Source: Leptospira inadai serovar Lyme str. 10 (GTDB lineage: Bacteria; Spirochaetota; Leptospiria; Leptospirales; Leptospiraceae). From it: a DNA stretch of 64,000 nucleotides. The translations under genes and the position numbers were made by a program. This document shows positions 18,640 to 28,435 of the stretch, in pieces. A model generated the notes under the pieces. It was not told the DNA's origin. It made no database searches and saw only the letters and a program-made list of their open reading frames with translations. The first letter of the stretch is position 1. Every line of letters begins with the position of its first letter. The DNA lies in the NCBI RefSeq assembly GCF_000243675.2, contig NZ_AHMM02000006.1:248001-312000 (forward strand), given 5' to 3'.

Positions 18640-19090
18640 TTCGAAATTTTGGAAGAAGATCGTTTCCTTATTCTTTTCGGAGAGCGTTCCGGCTGCGAAC
18701 CGGAAACTTGAATCGGCTCTCGAGCTAACGGCGATCAATATTCGAACTCTCCGTGCATTCGAAGATATTTTCGCATCCGATTGGAAATCCTTCCAAGTCG
18801 GGGATATACTGAGGCAATATGAGACGATTACCGGCTACGTGATTCCTAAAAATCAAATAGTAATCGTTACTAAAGTTTATGAAACCCCTAAAACGAAGAT
18901 TGAAAGGCATTCCGGCGTAGTTCGGACCGTTCACGGCTGGATTATTTGTCATGCAATAGACGGAATGATCGAACTTGAAGTCGATTTTCGTTTTTTTAGA
19001 AAGAGTTCCGGGTCGATCCATGCTTTCAAAAATGGAAAGGACTTTCCTAACTACGGAATCTATGATTCGTCCGATCGAAGTAATGCTTAA
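18623..19090 (+). CDS. Hypothetical protein, 155 aa, overlapping the coiled-coil gene
   Basis: The family is not recognised. The protein is basic at the N-terminus, then alpha/beta with several strand-like runs (QIVIVTKVYE, GWIICHAIDGMIELEVDFRFF). The start ATG lies in the last codons of the upstream gene after AAAGG. No catalytic motif is evident. A hairpin follows directly at 19095-19109. Confidence 0.5.
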   Translation: MKKNLNSKFWKKIVSLFFSESVPAANRKLESALELTAINIRTLRAFEDIFASDWKSFQVGDILRQYETITGYVIPKNQIVIVTKVYETPKTKIERHSGVVRTVHGWIICHAIDGMIELEVDFRFFRKSSGSIHAFKNGKDFPNYGIYDSSDRSNA

Positions 19091-19094
19091 AAGA

Positions 19095-19109
19095 AGCCGA
19101 CGGTCGGCT
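19095..19109 (-). terminator. Terminator-like hairpin between convergent transcription units
   Basis: AGCCGAC and GTCGGCT are exact complements around one base. On the minus strand the stem is followed by TCTTTT, so it suits the ArsR operon arriving from the right. It also lies 5 nt after the plus-strand stop codon. A second stem-loop (AGAGGATGC/GCATCCTCT, 19184-19208) overlaps the stop codon of the minus-strand operon. Confidence 0.5.
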
Positions 19110-19206
19110 AAAGAAATATTAAATTTCAGTAAATAAATCGAAAAATATATTTAGAACAATTCCAGTTATTCGGAACTTTCGGCAGAGGATGCGCATTGTG
19201 CATCCT

Positions 19207-19635
19207 CTAAGCATGGATCGTACGCTCTATCACTCCACCGATCCAGGCGCAGGGCAAAGTCGTTATCACAAGCGATATCGGATACCAAGCCGGGCCTAGA
19301 TCGTATTGCGTAATGGTGACTATCGCACCAAGGGAGCTAAAAAAGAGACCGATTCCTCCTAAGATGATCGCGTGTTTCATCGGATTGTCGGGTGCGTACG
19401 TGGCGGTGATATAACTTCCCAGAATCGTGTAGACGATTCGATACGAAAGTGCCAGTGCATTTAAACTCGGATCGTGCATCGGTAACCCCCAGGGAGGATA
19501 TACATCTAGAATATGTAATATTTCATCCGTACCGAGAGAAAGGACGAAGACGACCACGAATCCTAAGAATATCGACCCTCCGTTTTGCAAAATCGATCGG
19601 GAAGATGCATTCTTTTTTTCCGATTGACTTGTCAT
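19207..19635 (-). CDS. Small integral membrane protein, 142 aa
   Basis: Four hydrophobic segments are visible (about residues 20-40, 60-80, 88-107 and 115-137), with no recognised catalytic motif. The start codon overlaps the stop of the SRPBCC gene as ATGA, so it is translationally coupled and the last gene of the ArsR operon. The function is unknown. Similar small membrane proteins often accompany AHSA1-like genes under ArsR control. Confidence 0.7.
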   Translation of the reverse strand: MTSQSEKKNASSRSILQNGGSIFLGFVVVFVLSLGTDEILHILDVYPPWGLPMHDPSLNALALSYRIVYTILGSYITATYAPDNPMKHAIILGGIGLFFSSLGAIVTITQYDLGPAWYPISLVITTLPCAWIGGVIERTIHA

Positions 19636-20135
19636 CTGGCTGCCGTCTGTCCCTTCGCGGATTCCAAAATTTCGTCTAGTCTATCATAGCTCGGAGCGAG
19701 ACCTTTTTCCATCGGGGAATGAATCACGGCGTCACGCGCTTCGGTTGAAATATAGAGCATCGTGGAGGTTAGGATGGTCTTTCCTGAGTTCTCGGTTAAT
19801 AGGGTAGTTATGACCGATTCCCCGGGATACCAGGCTTCGTCGAATTTTTCGGTATGAATGATTTTATGTGGGGATTGTACTTCACGATAAATTCCCGCCA
19901 TTCCCATGGATGTTCCGTCTTCGTTTTGCCAAACGTAACGGTATTTGCCGCCTACCTTCAGATCTATTTCACAGATTTCTAAAGTCCATCCCGGAGGGCC
20001 GGTGAGCCAACGTTTTACTAGGTCGGGTTTCGTAAACGCACCAAAAACTAAATGGGCTGAGGCGTTGAATTCGCGGGTTATCACGATTTCTAATTCACCC
20101 TTTGCCGTTATCTTCAAATTTCCCGTATTCTTCAT
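19632..20135 (-). CDS. SRPBCC (AHSA1/START-like) domain protein
   Basis: This is a 167-residue protein with the SRPBCC helix-grip pattern: ITREFNASAHLVFGAFTKPDLVKRWL, GGKYRYVWQNEDG, and a C-terminal helix (GLAPSYDRLDEIL). The fold binds hydrophobic ligands. The proteins paired with ArsR regulators are widespread but their ligands are mostly unknown. GGAGA precedes the ATG by about 6 nt. It is the second gene of a three-gene operon. Confidence 0.85.
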   Translation of the reverse strand: MKNTGNLKITAKGELEIVITREFNASAHLVFGAFTKPDLVKRWLTGPPGWTLEICEIDLKVGGKYRYVWQNEDGTSMGMAGIYREVQSPHKIIHTEKFDEAWYPGESVITTLLTENSGKTILTSTMLYISTEARDAVIHSPMEKGLAPSYDRLDEILESAKGQTAAR

Positions 20136-20163
20136 TTTTATCTCCAGAATCTATTTTAAGTTC

Positions 20164-20526
20164 CTATTCGTTTTCTTTTTCCGTGCGATATGAGTTTAGC
20201 TCTTCCAATAATGTATCGAGTCGATCAAAACTAACCTCCCAAAACTTTCGGTAATTTTCCAGCCATTGACAAGCTTCCGCTAACGGCTGAGCCTGTATCC
20301 TCCGAGGTCGTCTCTGAGCGTCTCGACCTCTTGAAATTAAGCCTGCCTGTTCCAAAACTTTTAAATGCTTGGAAATTGCGGGCTGGCTCATTGCGAACGG
20401 CTTTGCCAGGTCCATGACCGTAGTATCCCCCGAGGCTAACCGAGTCAGAATGGCTCTTCTGGTAGGATCGGCGAGAGCCGCAAATGTGACATTGAGCCGG
20501 TCGGATACGCTTACTGAATTAATCAT
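20164..20526 (-). CDS. ArsR family winged-helix regulator
   Basis: This is a 120-residue regulator. ALADPTRRAILTRLASGD starts the winged helix, and the recognition helix is in MSQPAISKHLKVLEQAGLI. It has no cysteine-rich metal site (no CxC motif near the recognition helix), so it is probably not a classical metal sensor and resembles the SdpR-like regulators that control SRPBCC genes. A 22-bp dyad lies immediately upstream of the start, which suggests autorepression of the operon. Confidence 0.88.
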   Translation of the reverse strand: MINSVSVSDRLNVTFAALADPTRRAILTRLASGDTTVMDLAKPFAMSQPAISKHLKVLEQAGLISRGRDAQRRPRRIQAQPLAEACQWLENYRKFWEVSFDRLDTLLEELNSYRTEKENE

Positions 20527-20530
20527 AGTT

Positions 20531-20552
20531 TATATAACCATATGGATATATA
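20531..20552 (-). promoter_or_regulatory. Candidate ArsR operator, 22-bp dyad
   Basis: TATATAACCAT and ATGGATATATA are complementary at 10 of 11 positions and abut. The dyad ends 5 nt from the regulator's start codon, where a bound dimer would block transcription or translation start. ArsR-family dimers bind dyads of this size. Confidence 0.5.
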
Positions 20553-20840
20553 ATGTTTTTTAGCAAGTCTTTTCGGGTCTCGCAGTTTTTTTTCGATAGA
20601 AAAAACGAAATGAGGGAGACGGAGAATATGGCATGTTTAGGACTTTTTAGGTTCCGGTATGGAACCTGCGCCGGAAAATCGATGGATTCCCGAAGCCGAA
20701 GGGAGATTCGGATCAACGACGGAATCGAACAGTCCAAAGGAAATTCAATTCGAACTTTCTTCCCGCGCCGAAACGATACGTTAGTTCGAGGATATCGAAA
20801 ATCGATACGCTTCTTTTTTTAAGACAAGAAAATGGAACCT

Positions 20841-20860
20841 CGCCGAACATTGATTCGGCG
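20841..20860 (-). terminator. Hairpin after the 523-aa gene
   Basis: CGCCGAA and TTCGGCG form a perfect 7-bp stem with a 6-nt loop, beginning 1 nt after the minus-strand stop codon. T-rich sequence follows (ATTTTCTTGTCTT). It is probably an intrinsic terminator. Confidence 0.6.
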
Positions 20861-20861
20861 T

Positions 20862-22433
20862 CTAGATTCCTTCGGGATACTGTTCGTTATTATAAATCAT
20901 ATTGCGAACTTCCTCGACCAATTCCCGTCTCAAGTCGGTTTTTATGGCGCTCAGTCTTTCCGTGAATCTAAGTCTTTCATTCAATTGTTTATGCTGAATG
21001 TTTCCTAATTCTCTTAATATACTTGAAAGCATCGCGCCTCGGAAGCCGATAAAATAGGCAAATCTCACGTACCAAGGGAAATTTTTCGCGAGGCATGAAA
21101 ACGCGATGCTGCAAAACGACGACTGAGCATCCGAATCGGATAAAACCGAAAGCAATTTTTTCTTATATTTATTGAGCAATAAGATGAAGCGATAGCTGGT
21201 CGGATTTTCGAACGAATAGCGTTCCGATAAAGCTATAATGACTTCTCTGATAGTGGCATCATCCGAGCGACATATGCAGAGTTCCGGAAATTCGTCTCCA
21301 TAATAAACGTAACTAAGGATACTGTCATCCTCTTCGGCATTCTCGATGAGAGGAGAGTCGTACGGAATATCGGCGCCTAGAGAGAAGGTTAAAAATTTAT
21401 CCAGCGGTTTCTTCCCGCTCTTTATTAAGGATTTTATTTTGGTAATATTCGCCTTTTCGTTTGCGTCACTTTCGTATTCTTCGTAAGCCAGGGATTTTTT
21501 TGTGACGAATGCACCTACTCGGAAGAAATCATTTATAGGAGTGTCTTTCGGAAGCATTCCCTCCAACTTAGGAAATTCTGCGGCGTATATTTTCTTGTAT
21601 ATGGAGGAAAGATTACCGGAACTCAATCTAGTTTCTTCCTGCAATACTTCCTCACGAAAGGAAACTAACTCTAAAGCTACCTGAGGGTTGAGATCGACGA
21701 TGGTTCTGATAGCTTTGCTGGAATACAGTTCCGCTATTATTTGATAAGCTTCATCGACGTTTTGCTCCGGAATGTATACGTAACCCGCATTCTTTGTGAG
21801 AGCTAAAAATCCGTCCTCATAGATTAGATTTCTTATGATGATCTTCGAATCTCTGAGCATCAACGGACTACAAAGCCCCATCTCGTGAACCTTCCGTAAG
21901 CAGGAATCCAAAGCGTCTTCGACCTTCCCGCCTTCCGTGGGAGGCTTATTTTCCGCGAAACTTTGGAATAGAATCGGAAGCTTGACCTCCCTTTCGGTTT
22001 GCCTGAGAATTTCATAGTTACGAATCGCCCACGCGGATCGTCTCATTATCTCTATAAAGAGAGTTTTGATAGAAAGCGGATCGAAACGACTGGCACGATC
22101 AAGAGCGATTATATGAACAGTCTGTCCCAACTCTCTGGAATCCGTATTGAAGCTGATTCTAGGGACCACTGCGATTAAGCGGTCTTTTACTAGATTTAAA
22201 ATGTTTTCCTTAACTTTCCTATCCAGCCCCTCCGTATTTGCGATATAGGGAATTTTGCCCGCCTTCAATCCTTCGAGATTCGAAAAGTCGCTGGCAACTA
22301 TCAATAAATGCTCGGCTTCCGGATCGTAGTAGGGTCTATCACCTTTTTTGAAACTGTCTTTCGAAAAAAGGTTTAAATACGGTAAATCAAGACCGACGGT
22401 CACGATTTTGAGGAGTTCTGCAGTTGAGCTCAT
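20862..22433 (-). CDS. Hypothetical cytoplasmic protein, 523 aa
   Basis: The family is not recognised. There is no signal peptide or clear membrane helix, apart from a moderately hydrophobic stretch at ~465-490 (FPWYVRFAYFIGFRGAML). The N-terminal 120 residues look like alternating strands and helices (LLIVASDFSNLEG, VHIIALDRASRF), a possible Rossmann-like or receiver-like fold. The rest is helical. A single gene with its own terminator and a 750-bp upstream gap is seen. Codon use matches the neighbours. Confidence 0.65.
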   Translation of the reverse strand: MSSTAELLKIVTVGLDLPYLNLFSKDSFKKGDRPYYDPEAEHLLIVASDFSNLEGLKAGKIPYIANTEGLDRKVKENILNLVKDRLIAVVPRISFNTDSRELGQTVHIIALDRASRFDPLSIKTLFIEIMRRSAWAIRNYEILRQTEREVKLPILFQSFAENKPPTEGGKVEDALDSCLRKVHEMGLCSPLMLRDSKIIIRNLIYEDGFLALTKNAGYVYIPEQNVDEAYQIIAELYSSKAIRTIVDLNPQVALELVSFREEVLQEETRLSSGNLSSIYKKIYAAEFPKLEGMLPKDTPINDFFRVGAFVTKKSLAYEEYESDANEKANITKIKSLIKSGKKPLDKFLTFSLGADIPYDSPLIENAEEDDSILSYVYYGDEFPELCICRSDDATIREVIIALSERYSFENPTSYRFILLLNKYKKKLLSVLSDSDAQSSFCSIAFSCLAKNFPWYVRFAYFIGFRGAMLSSILRELGNIQHKQLNERLRFTERLSAIKTDLRRELVEEVRNMIYNNEQYPEGI

Positions 22434-23185
22434 GTCGATAATTCCAAATTCTTTATTAGAAATGCTTTAAAAGCTAGTATTATAGTATAAAGAACTACTA
22501 GAATATCGAAAATAAAACATGAATAATGCATAATTCAATAAATTTCGGCCGGTTAAAAGCAGGAATTTTTATGAATTAATGATACTTGAATATTAATTTT
22601 ATGTTGAATTTTTTGCGGATTCTTTTCGTCAAACAGTAAGCATTATCCGAATTTGGCGGTTTTCTAATGGGCCCTCGAATTTTGCCGATCGATTTGATCC
22701 CTAACAATTTAGCATAGCTTTTTCCGCCTCGGAATATTCGCTACGGAGTGGGCTTCTTTAGTTCCGAATCGACGGAAACGGGCGGGTCCGAGACTCGGAG
22801 TCGGGCTTCAGGTCGCTTTTGAGGAGTCCATATCGAGTCCGAGTTAAAAATAAATTCGCAGGATAATTTATCACTGGAAGCCTCTTTTTTGTTCGGGAAA
22901 AGGCAAAAAGCCCGACGCTAGACCGCTTTTTCGAATTACGGATCATGATGATTTTTTTTAAAATGCCCGTCCTGCATGTTGACAGCGGGAGAAATATTTT
23001 CGAATCCGATTCCTTTTTAATCGGTAAATTTGCTTTCTTCTGTCCGATTTTGTGAACTTATTAGTATTCGCTCCGAGATCATCTGTTCGTTCATTTGAAA
23101 TCGATTCTATGTATTTTAATTCTTTCTGCGAAGGGGTGAGTAATCCGGGCGCTAGTATCGATTTATAGTAAATACATCGTTCCAA
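22434..23185. other. Intergenic region, 752 bp, no gene supported
   Basis: Minus-strand open frames at 22758-22946 and 22958-23251 have no ribosome binding site and implausible composition. The region near 22440-22610 is AT-rich and holds the promoter of the 523-residue gene. A 13-bp palindrome TCCGAGACTCGGA lies at 22787-22799. A small RNA is possible but not demonstrated. Confidence 0.45.
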
Positions 23186-25504
23186 GTGTTGATATCCGTG
23201 CCCATAAAGAAAATTAAAACGCCCCCAAATTGGTTCGCCTCCGTTTTTCAAGCCAATCCTGAATTATTTCCGGATTGGACAGAGTCGGAATTGCGCGCTT
23301 TTGCCTCCGCGTTTGAGATTCTGAAAATTCCTTCCGGAAAAGCGGTCGTAGATCCGCGCAAGAATTCTTTAAAACTATATTTCGTTATCGAAGGAGTGTG
23401 CGAGGAATTCTCCTTACGCGACTCTTCTTCTACAAGAGAAATCGGCCCGGGCGCTTATCTCGGGGAAGCGAGCTTTTTCCATTGGGAAGAGGGTGTTTTA
23501 GGTGTTCGTACAAAAACCGATTCTATAGTAGCGGCAATAGCGAGACAGGAGTGGAATCGTCTGGAAAAAAAATTTCCTCATCGGCTGGGGCTACTCGCTA
23601 GTCGGATAATAAGTCGGCGGTTCTTTCGCTTAGCGATCGTTCGCCCTAGCCAAAAGGAAATTTTGGATTTTCTTTCCAGCCTTGAAATACTATTTCATTT
23701 CGATCGTAACAAAGTATCCAAACTGCAATCCCATTTGGAATGGTTGTATGTTCCCGGAGGAGAGAGGCTGATTCGTCAGGGAGATCCGGGAAATTCTTTA
23801 TATATAATCGTTTCCGGGCGTTTCCGATTTGTGACGGAGGATGGGAACGGTAAAAGAATCAGCGAAGGAGAATTCGGAAAAGGGGATATCATCGGAGAGA
23901 TGTCGTTGTTGACCGGAGAGCCTAGATCCGCTTCGGTTTATGCTCTCCGCTCCGGACAAGTTATTCGAATATCCCGGGACGGCTTTCGAAAATTCATATC
24001 CCGATCTCCGGAAGGTTTATTTCACATAACCGAAACGATTGCGCGACGTCTGAACGAGAAAAATCGAGGAGGGATAAAGGTCGGGCGAAAAGTCCATACG
24101 ATCGCACTTGTTCCGCTCACTAAAGGTTTTCCTCTCAGGGAATTTTCTAAGGAATTATCCAAAAGTTTAAAACCCTTCGGCAGTTCGCTCACTGTGAGTA
24201 AGGATAAATTCGAAAAATTCATTCAGCAACAAAGATCGAAAAAAAATCGCGGAGAAAATTTCGGAATTTCCGAAATCCTTTCGTGGTTTAACGGACTCGA
24301 AAGGGAATATGATAAGATCTTTTTCGAAGTCGAACACGAAGATTCGCTTTGGGTAGAAGCCTGTCTTAGGCAAGCGGATCGGATTCTTATCCTGGTCGAA
24401 CCGGGAAGTCTTTTGGAGGAAGGCCGTCATGCTTGGAAGGTGCTTCAGGGAGGAGGACTTCACGAGACTCTACGCGAAACGGTCTTTTATGTCGAGGACG
24501 GTTATTCCAGTTGGCACGTTTTCGAGGACTTATTCAAAAAACTTCCCGGCCAAAGGCATATAGTAAGGAAAAATAAGGCTGGGGAATTTGATCGCGTCGC
24601 CAGGCGTATGGAAGGAAAAGCGGTCGGGATTGCGTTGGCCGGCGGCGGTGCGAAAGGTTTTGCACATTTAGGTTTTTTGCATAGTATTCGCGATCAAGGA
24701 ATTCCGGTGGATCTTATCGGCGGAACGAGCGCCGGTTCGATTATGGCCGGCTTATTTGCCATGGGATACGATTTTCCGGAAATACTTCGTTTAATAAAGG
24801 AAGTTTGGATCGATTCCAAGTTAACAAGGGACTATACGATTCCTTTCGTTTCGCTCTTAAATGGTTCGCGTTATTCGAAAGCGATTAAGGATTTTTTCGG
24901 CGATAGAAAGATCGAAACGTTATGGATTCCTTTCTTAGCCGTTGCTTGTAATTTAACGAAGTCCGAACCGAAAATCTTCGATCAAGGGGAACTCTGGAAG
25001 GCGATACGGGCTAGCACCTCTATTCCGGGTATTTTTCCTCCGTTTTACGACGAGGGATCGCTCTATGTGGATGGAGGTTTATGGGATAATCTCCCCGGAC
25101 TCTTATTAAGGGAAAAAGGGGCGGATATATTGATATCGGTAGATTTGGGAACGGGTTCTCAGCCTGCAAAAGATCAGGCTTACGGTTCGCTAGTGGAGGG
25201 ACGTTTTCCGGGTGCAGCTCCTTCCGCCTGGAAACTCATTGTGAACAATTTATTGCCTCGGGAACAAAGGTTGGATTTTCCGCATATTGGAGAGATCTTT
25301 ATGCGCTCGATGCTGATTTCCAGCCGAAATTCCCTGAAAAAGACCAGGGAATCCTCGGACATCTTCGTTGAACTTCCTGCTCGGGATTTTTCAACTTTCG
25401 ATTGGAATGAATATTTACGATTGTACGAACTCGGTTACGAGTCTTCCCATTCGAAAGCGAAAGAATGGGCAAAAATCATTCAGGATAAGATCTATTCGAA
25501 ATAA
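23186..25504 (+). CDS. Patatin-like phospholipase with two cyclic-nucleotide-binding domains (NTE-like)
   Basis: The domain order is two cNMP-binding-like domains (about residues 30-140 and 170-290, the second with GDIIGEMSLLTGEPRSASV), a ~190-residue linker domain, then a patatin domain from ~480. The catalytic features are intact: oxyanion loop GGGAKG at ~486, nucleophile GTSAG with Ser ~515, and the dyad Asp in DGGLWDNLP at ~629. This layout is that of neuropathy-target-esterase/lysophospholipase proteins, which hydrolyse lysophospholipids or phospholipids at the membrane. The first cNMP domain looks degenerate. The start is uncertain: GTG at 23186, TTG at 23189 or GTG at 23198, none with a good ribosome binding site. 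Confidence 0.88.
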   Translation: MLISVPIKKIKTPPNWFASVFQANPELFPDWTESELRAFASAFEILKIPSGKAVVDPRKNSLKLYFVIEGVCEEFSLRDSSSTREIGPGAYLGEASFFHWEEGVLGVRTKTDSIVAAIARQEWNRLEKKFPHRLGLLASRIISRRFFRLAIVRPSQKEILDFLSSLEILFHFDRNKVSKLQSHLEWLYVPGGERLIRQGDPGNSLYIIVSGRFRFVTEDGNGKRISEGEFGKGDIIGEMSLLTGEPRSASVYALRSGQVIRISRDGFRKFISRSPEGLFHITETIARRLNEKNRGGIKVGRKVHTIALVPLTKGFPLREFSKELSKSLKPFGSSLTVSKDKFEKFIQQQRSKKNRGENFGISEILSWFNGLEREYDKIFFEVEHEDSLWVEACLRQADRILILVEPGSLLEEGRHAWKVLQGGGLHETLRETVFYVEDGYSSWHVFEDLFKKLPGQRHIVRKNKAGEFDRVARRMEGKAVGIALAGGGAKGFAHLGFLHSIRDQGIPVDLIGGTSAGSIMAGLFAMGYDFPEILRLIKEVWIDSKLTRDYTIPFVSLLNGSRYSKAIKDFFGDRKIETLWIPFLAVACNLTKSEPKIFDQGELWKAIRASTSIPGIFPPFYDEGSLYVDGGLWDNLPGLLLREKGADILISVDLGTGSQPAKDQAYGSLVEGRFPGAAPSAWKLIVNNLLPREQRLDFPHIGEIFMRSMLISSRNSLKKTRESSDIFVELPARDFSTFDWNEYLRLYELGYESSHSKAKEWAKIIQDKIYSK

Positions 25505-26002
25505 CGACTCGTTCGCGCAATTTCCGATATAACGTTCAAAATGATTATTTATCCTGAAATATCTTTCCGGTCATCCCACTAAATCTAAAGAACTAATAAA
25601 TGAATCTTTCGTAAAGAAGAAAGGGTATTTTAAAAGTTCATGCTATACTTTCGGGTTAGAAGCGGTATTTTAAGAATAACAATCGTATCCAAGAACGGAA
25701 AAGATGCGCGGGAACCTTAGGTTTCGTTTTTTTTCGGTATTTTTTCGTCGTATAATGAAGCCGAAAATGTGAATTGTTAGCCTTGTGGATAGGATGTCCG
25801 GTTTAAAGAAGCGGACATGCATAATTGAAGAACGCTGTTTTTTTTCCTCGATTTTGAATTATTCATTATGCGTAATATGTAATATTTTGATAACCTGTTC
25901 GGGTTCAACGGAGAGTCGAGAATGATTGAACGAAAAACGTCGAATCCGATAGATATCTTTGTATCATTCGCGTTAACCTCCGATTTGAGTGCGGTCTAAA
26001 AT
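25505..26002. other. Intergenic region, 498 bp, no gene seen
   Basis: No coding frame is credible. One dyad is present: ATGTCCG (25794-25800) and CGGACAT (25812-25818), with an 11-nt spacer. The final 150 bp are AT-rich and should hold the promoter of the histidine kinase. Confidence 0.45.
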
Positions 26003-28435
26003 ATGAGCCTAAGCTTGATGCGTAAATTGATTCTATTAATCGAAAACGAAGAAGCGGGAGTTCCTGCACTTCATGATTTACTGGCTCAATCCGAGCAGGA
26101 TGAAATTTTTTCAGTTCAAACCGTTTCGACCGAAGCGGCAATAGGACAGATAAAATCCTTAAATTATGATCTTCTTATAGTCGACTATCATTCCATTTTT
26201 CCTAACAATCTCAATCTGATAGAGGAACATAAAATATCTAATGCATCAACGCCGTTTATCGTCATTAATAAAGGATTAGATCCCGATGCTAAGTTACGGT
26301 CTTTCGAGGCGGACGCTTCCTATTACATCGATAAAACCAATATCAATCCGTCCTTTTTGAACGAATCAATTCGAGCCTGTCTGGAAAAAAAAGAGTTCGG
26401 GAATATCTTTGCGGAAGATTCTCTCAAGCTCAAAGAAATTATTCGACTGAACATAGAAATAGCTACGACAGAGTTGGATGCGGAGGAACTGCCGGATTTT
26501 ATTGCCGAAAAGATCGGGCATTTTGTGGAATGCGACGGCGTTTCGGTAGGTAAAAAGGAAGGGCAGGAGTTCGTTTATAAAGGGAATTACGGTAGGTTAG
26601 TTTATCCGAAAGGACTTCGAATTCGGACCGGATGGGGTTTTTCGGGTCAAGCGATCGGCAATAAAAGAATATTGTTTCATGGCAAATTGAGTTCGCATTC
26701 CGGCAAAGTCGGAGAGGATTACTCTCTAAACGGTAGAATCGGTAGTGGGGTTGCGATCCCGCTTTTCTTTGCGGACGAACCCGTTGGAATCATCAACGTC
26801 TTTTCGGAAAGACGCGATTGGTTTGAAAGAGGAATCGAGAGATCCTTGGAGCTACTTTCCGTGATGCTTGGATCCATCCTTCACAAAAAAAACGTGGAAC
26901 ATGAATTACGCTCCGGCAGAAATATGCTGAAAAGCGCTTTAAAAATCGCTAATCTTGGCAGTTGGGAATGGAACGTAATCGAAAATAAAATCACTTGGTC
27001 GGAAGAAGTCTATTCGATATTCGGAATCTCCAAGGATGAAATTCGAATATCTGTGAATGGATTCTTTTCGTTCGTTCATCCGGACGATGAGGCAAGAGTC
27101 CGGAAATTCGGGGAGGAATTACTCGAATACGGAACCGTAACGGAAATCGATCATAGAATCGTAAGACCCGACGGAGAAATTCGCTCCGTAGTGGAAAGGG
27201 CCGAGTTGATACGTAGTTCAAAGGGAGAACCCACCTTCATAATCGGCACAGTTCAGGATGTTACCGAAAAAAAACGCTCCGAAGAAAACCTAAGATTGCT
27301 GCAAATTGCGATTGAAAAGTCCACGGATATCTTTCTAATCACCGAGTCGGAACCGATCGTCGATCCCGGTCCCAAGATCGTGTATGTAAACGAAGCGTTT
27401 GAAAAAATTACCGGTTACACTAGGGGAGAGGTAATCGGTAAGACTCCCAAAATATTGCGTGGATCGAAATCCGATCTAAAAATCCAATCAAAGATAGAAG
27501 AGTCCATGTCTCAATGGAAACAGATTCGAGAAGAAACATTGAATTATCGAAAAGATGGGACGGAGTTTTGGACCGAACTGGATATGTTTCCGATCAACGA
27601 CTCTACCGGGCGATATACGCATTGGATTTCCATTCATCGGGACGTGACTGAAAGAAAACAAACCGAAGAGCGGTTGATGCAATCGCAAAAAATGGAAGCC
27701 GTCGGACAGCTTGCGGGCGGGCTTGCCCATGATTTTAATAATTTATTAAACGTCATACTTGCGAATCTTGATCTTCTCGAGCTTAAATTAAAAGAGTCGC
27801 CGGATTTGTTAAAGCGCGTAACGTCCGCTCAAGATGCCGTACAACGTGGGGTCGAAGTAAACCGAAGGCTATTGTCCTTTTCGAGAAAACAGCCCATCAA
27901 TCCGGAAATCGCCGACGTGAATCGACTGCTTTGCGATTTTTCGCCGATTCTCGAAAAGATACAGACCGATAAAGTCGGCGTCGAATTGGAAATATCGAAC
28001 GAGTCTTTGATTTGCGAGATCGAAAAAAGCGGATTGGAAAACGCCCTTTTGAACCTAACGATCAACGCTCGGGATGCCATGCCGGACGGGGGAACGATTC
28101 GAATTTCTTCGGGATTATTAAAGAATGCCGCTTCGGAAGGGGTTCGAATATCCGGATTGGAGCAAGCCGATTACTGTTTAGTTACGGTAACGGATTCCGG
28201 GATCGGGATGGATGAAACCGTAAAGGCGCGGATATTCGAGCCTTTTTTTTCGACTAAAGGCGCCGGAAAAGGAACCGGATTAGGCTTGTCAATGGTTTAC
28301 GGTTTTGTAAAACAATCAAAAGGATTTGTTAAAGTGATTTCAGTTCCCGGTCACGGAACGAGTTTTCTTATTTTCTTACCGATACTTAGCCCCGATCATT
28401 CGGTTCCAGCTGATGAGGGGGCCATACTTCCATGA
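26003..28435 (+). CDS. Soluble multi-sensor histidine kinase (receiver-like, GAF, two PAS, HisKA, HATPase)
   Basis: Residues 1-125 resemble a receiver domain (LLIVDYHSIFP around the expected Asp). A GAF domain follows at ~145-295, PAS/PAC domains at ~315-430 and ~435-555, and a dimerisation domain with phospho-accepting His ~576 in GGLAHDFNN. The ATPase domain spans ~660-800 with N and G boxes (NLTINARDAM, DSGIGMD, GTGLGLSMV). No membrane helix is present, so it senses cytoplasmic signals. Its stop codon overlaps the start of the REC-EAL gene as ATGA, so the two form a two-component pair. Confidence 0.88.
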   Translation: MSLSLMRKLILLIENEEAGVPALHDLLAQSEQDEIFSVQTVSTEAAIGQIKSLNYDLLIVDYHSIFPNNLNLIEEHKISNASTPFIVINKGLDPDAKLRSFEADASYYIDKTNINPSFLNESIRACLEKKEFGNIFAEDSLKLKEIIRLNIEIATTELDAEELPDFIAEKIGHFVECDGVSVGKKEGQEFVYKGNYGRLVYPKGLRIRTGWGFSGQAIGNKRILFHGKLSSHSGKVGEDYSLNGRIGSGVAIPLFFADEPVGIINVFSERRDWFERGIERSLELLSVMLGSILHKKNVEHELRSGRNMLKSALKIANLGSWEWNVIENKITWSEEVYSIFGISKDEIRISVNGFFSFVHPDDEARVRKFGEELLEYGTVTEIDHRIVRPDGEIRSVVERAELIRSSKGEPTFIIGTVQDVTEKKRSEENLRLLQIAIEKSTDIFLITESEPIVDPGPKIVYVNEAFEKITGYTRGEVIGKTPKILRGSKSDLKIQSKIEESMSQWKQIREETLNYRKDGTEFWTELDMFPINDSTGRYTHWISIHRDVTERKQTEERLMQSQKMEAVGQLAGGLAHDFNNLLNVILANLDLLELKLKESPDLLKRVTSAQDAVQRGVEVNRRLLSFSRKQPINPEIADVNRLLCDFSPILEKIQTDKVGVELEISNESLICEIEKSGLENALLNLTINARDAMPDGGTIRISSGLLKNAASEGVRISGLEQADYCLVTVTDSGIGMDETVKARIFEPFFSTKGAGKGTGLGLSMVYGFVKQSKGFVKVISVPGHGTSFLIFLPILSPDHSVPADEGAILP

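Noticed and set aside
22758..23251. Two minus-strand open frames in the 752-bp gap
   Set aside because: There are no ribosome binding sites, one overlaps the patatin gene start, and the residue composition looks random.
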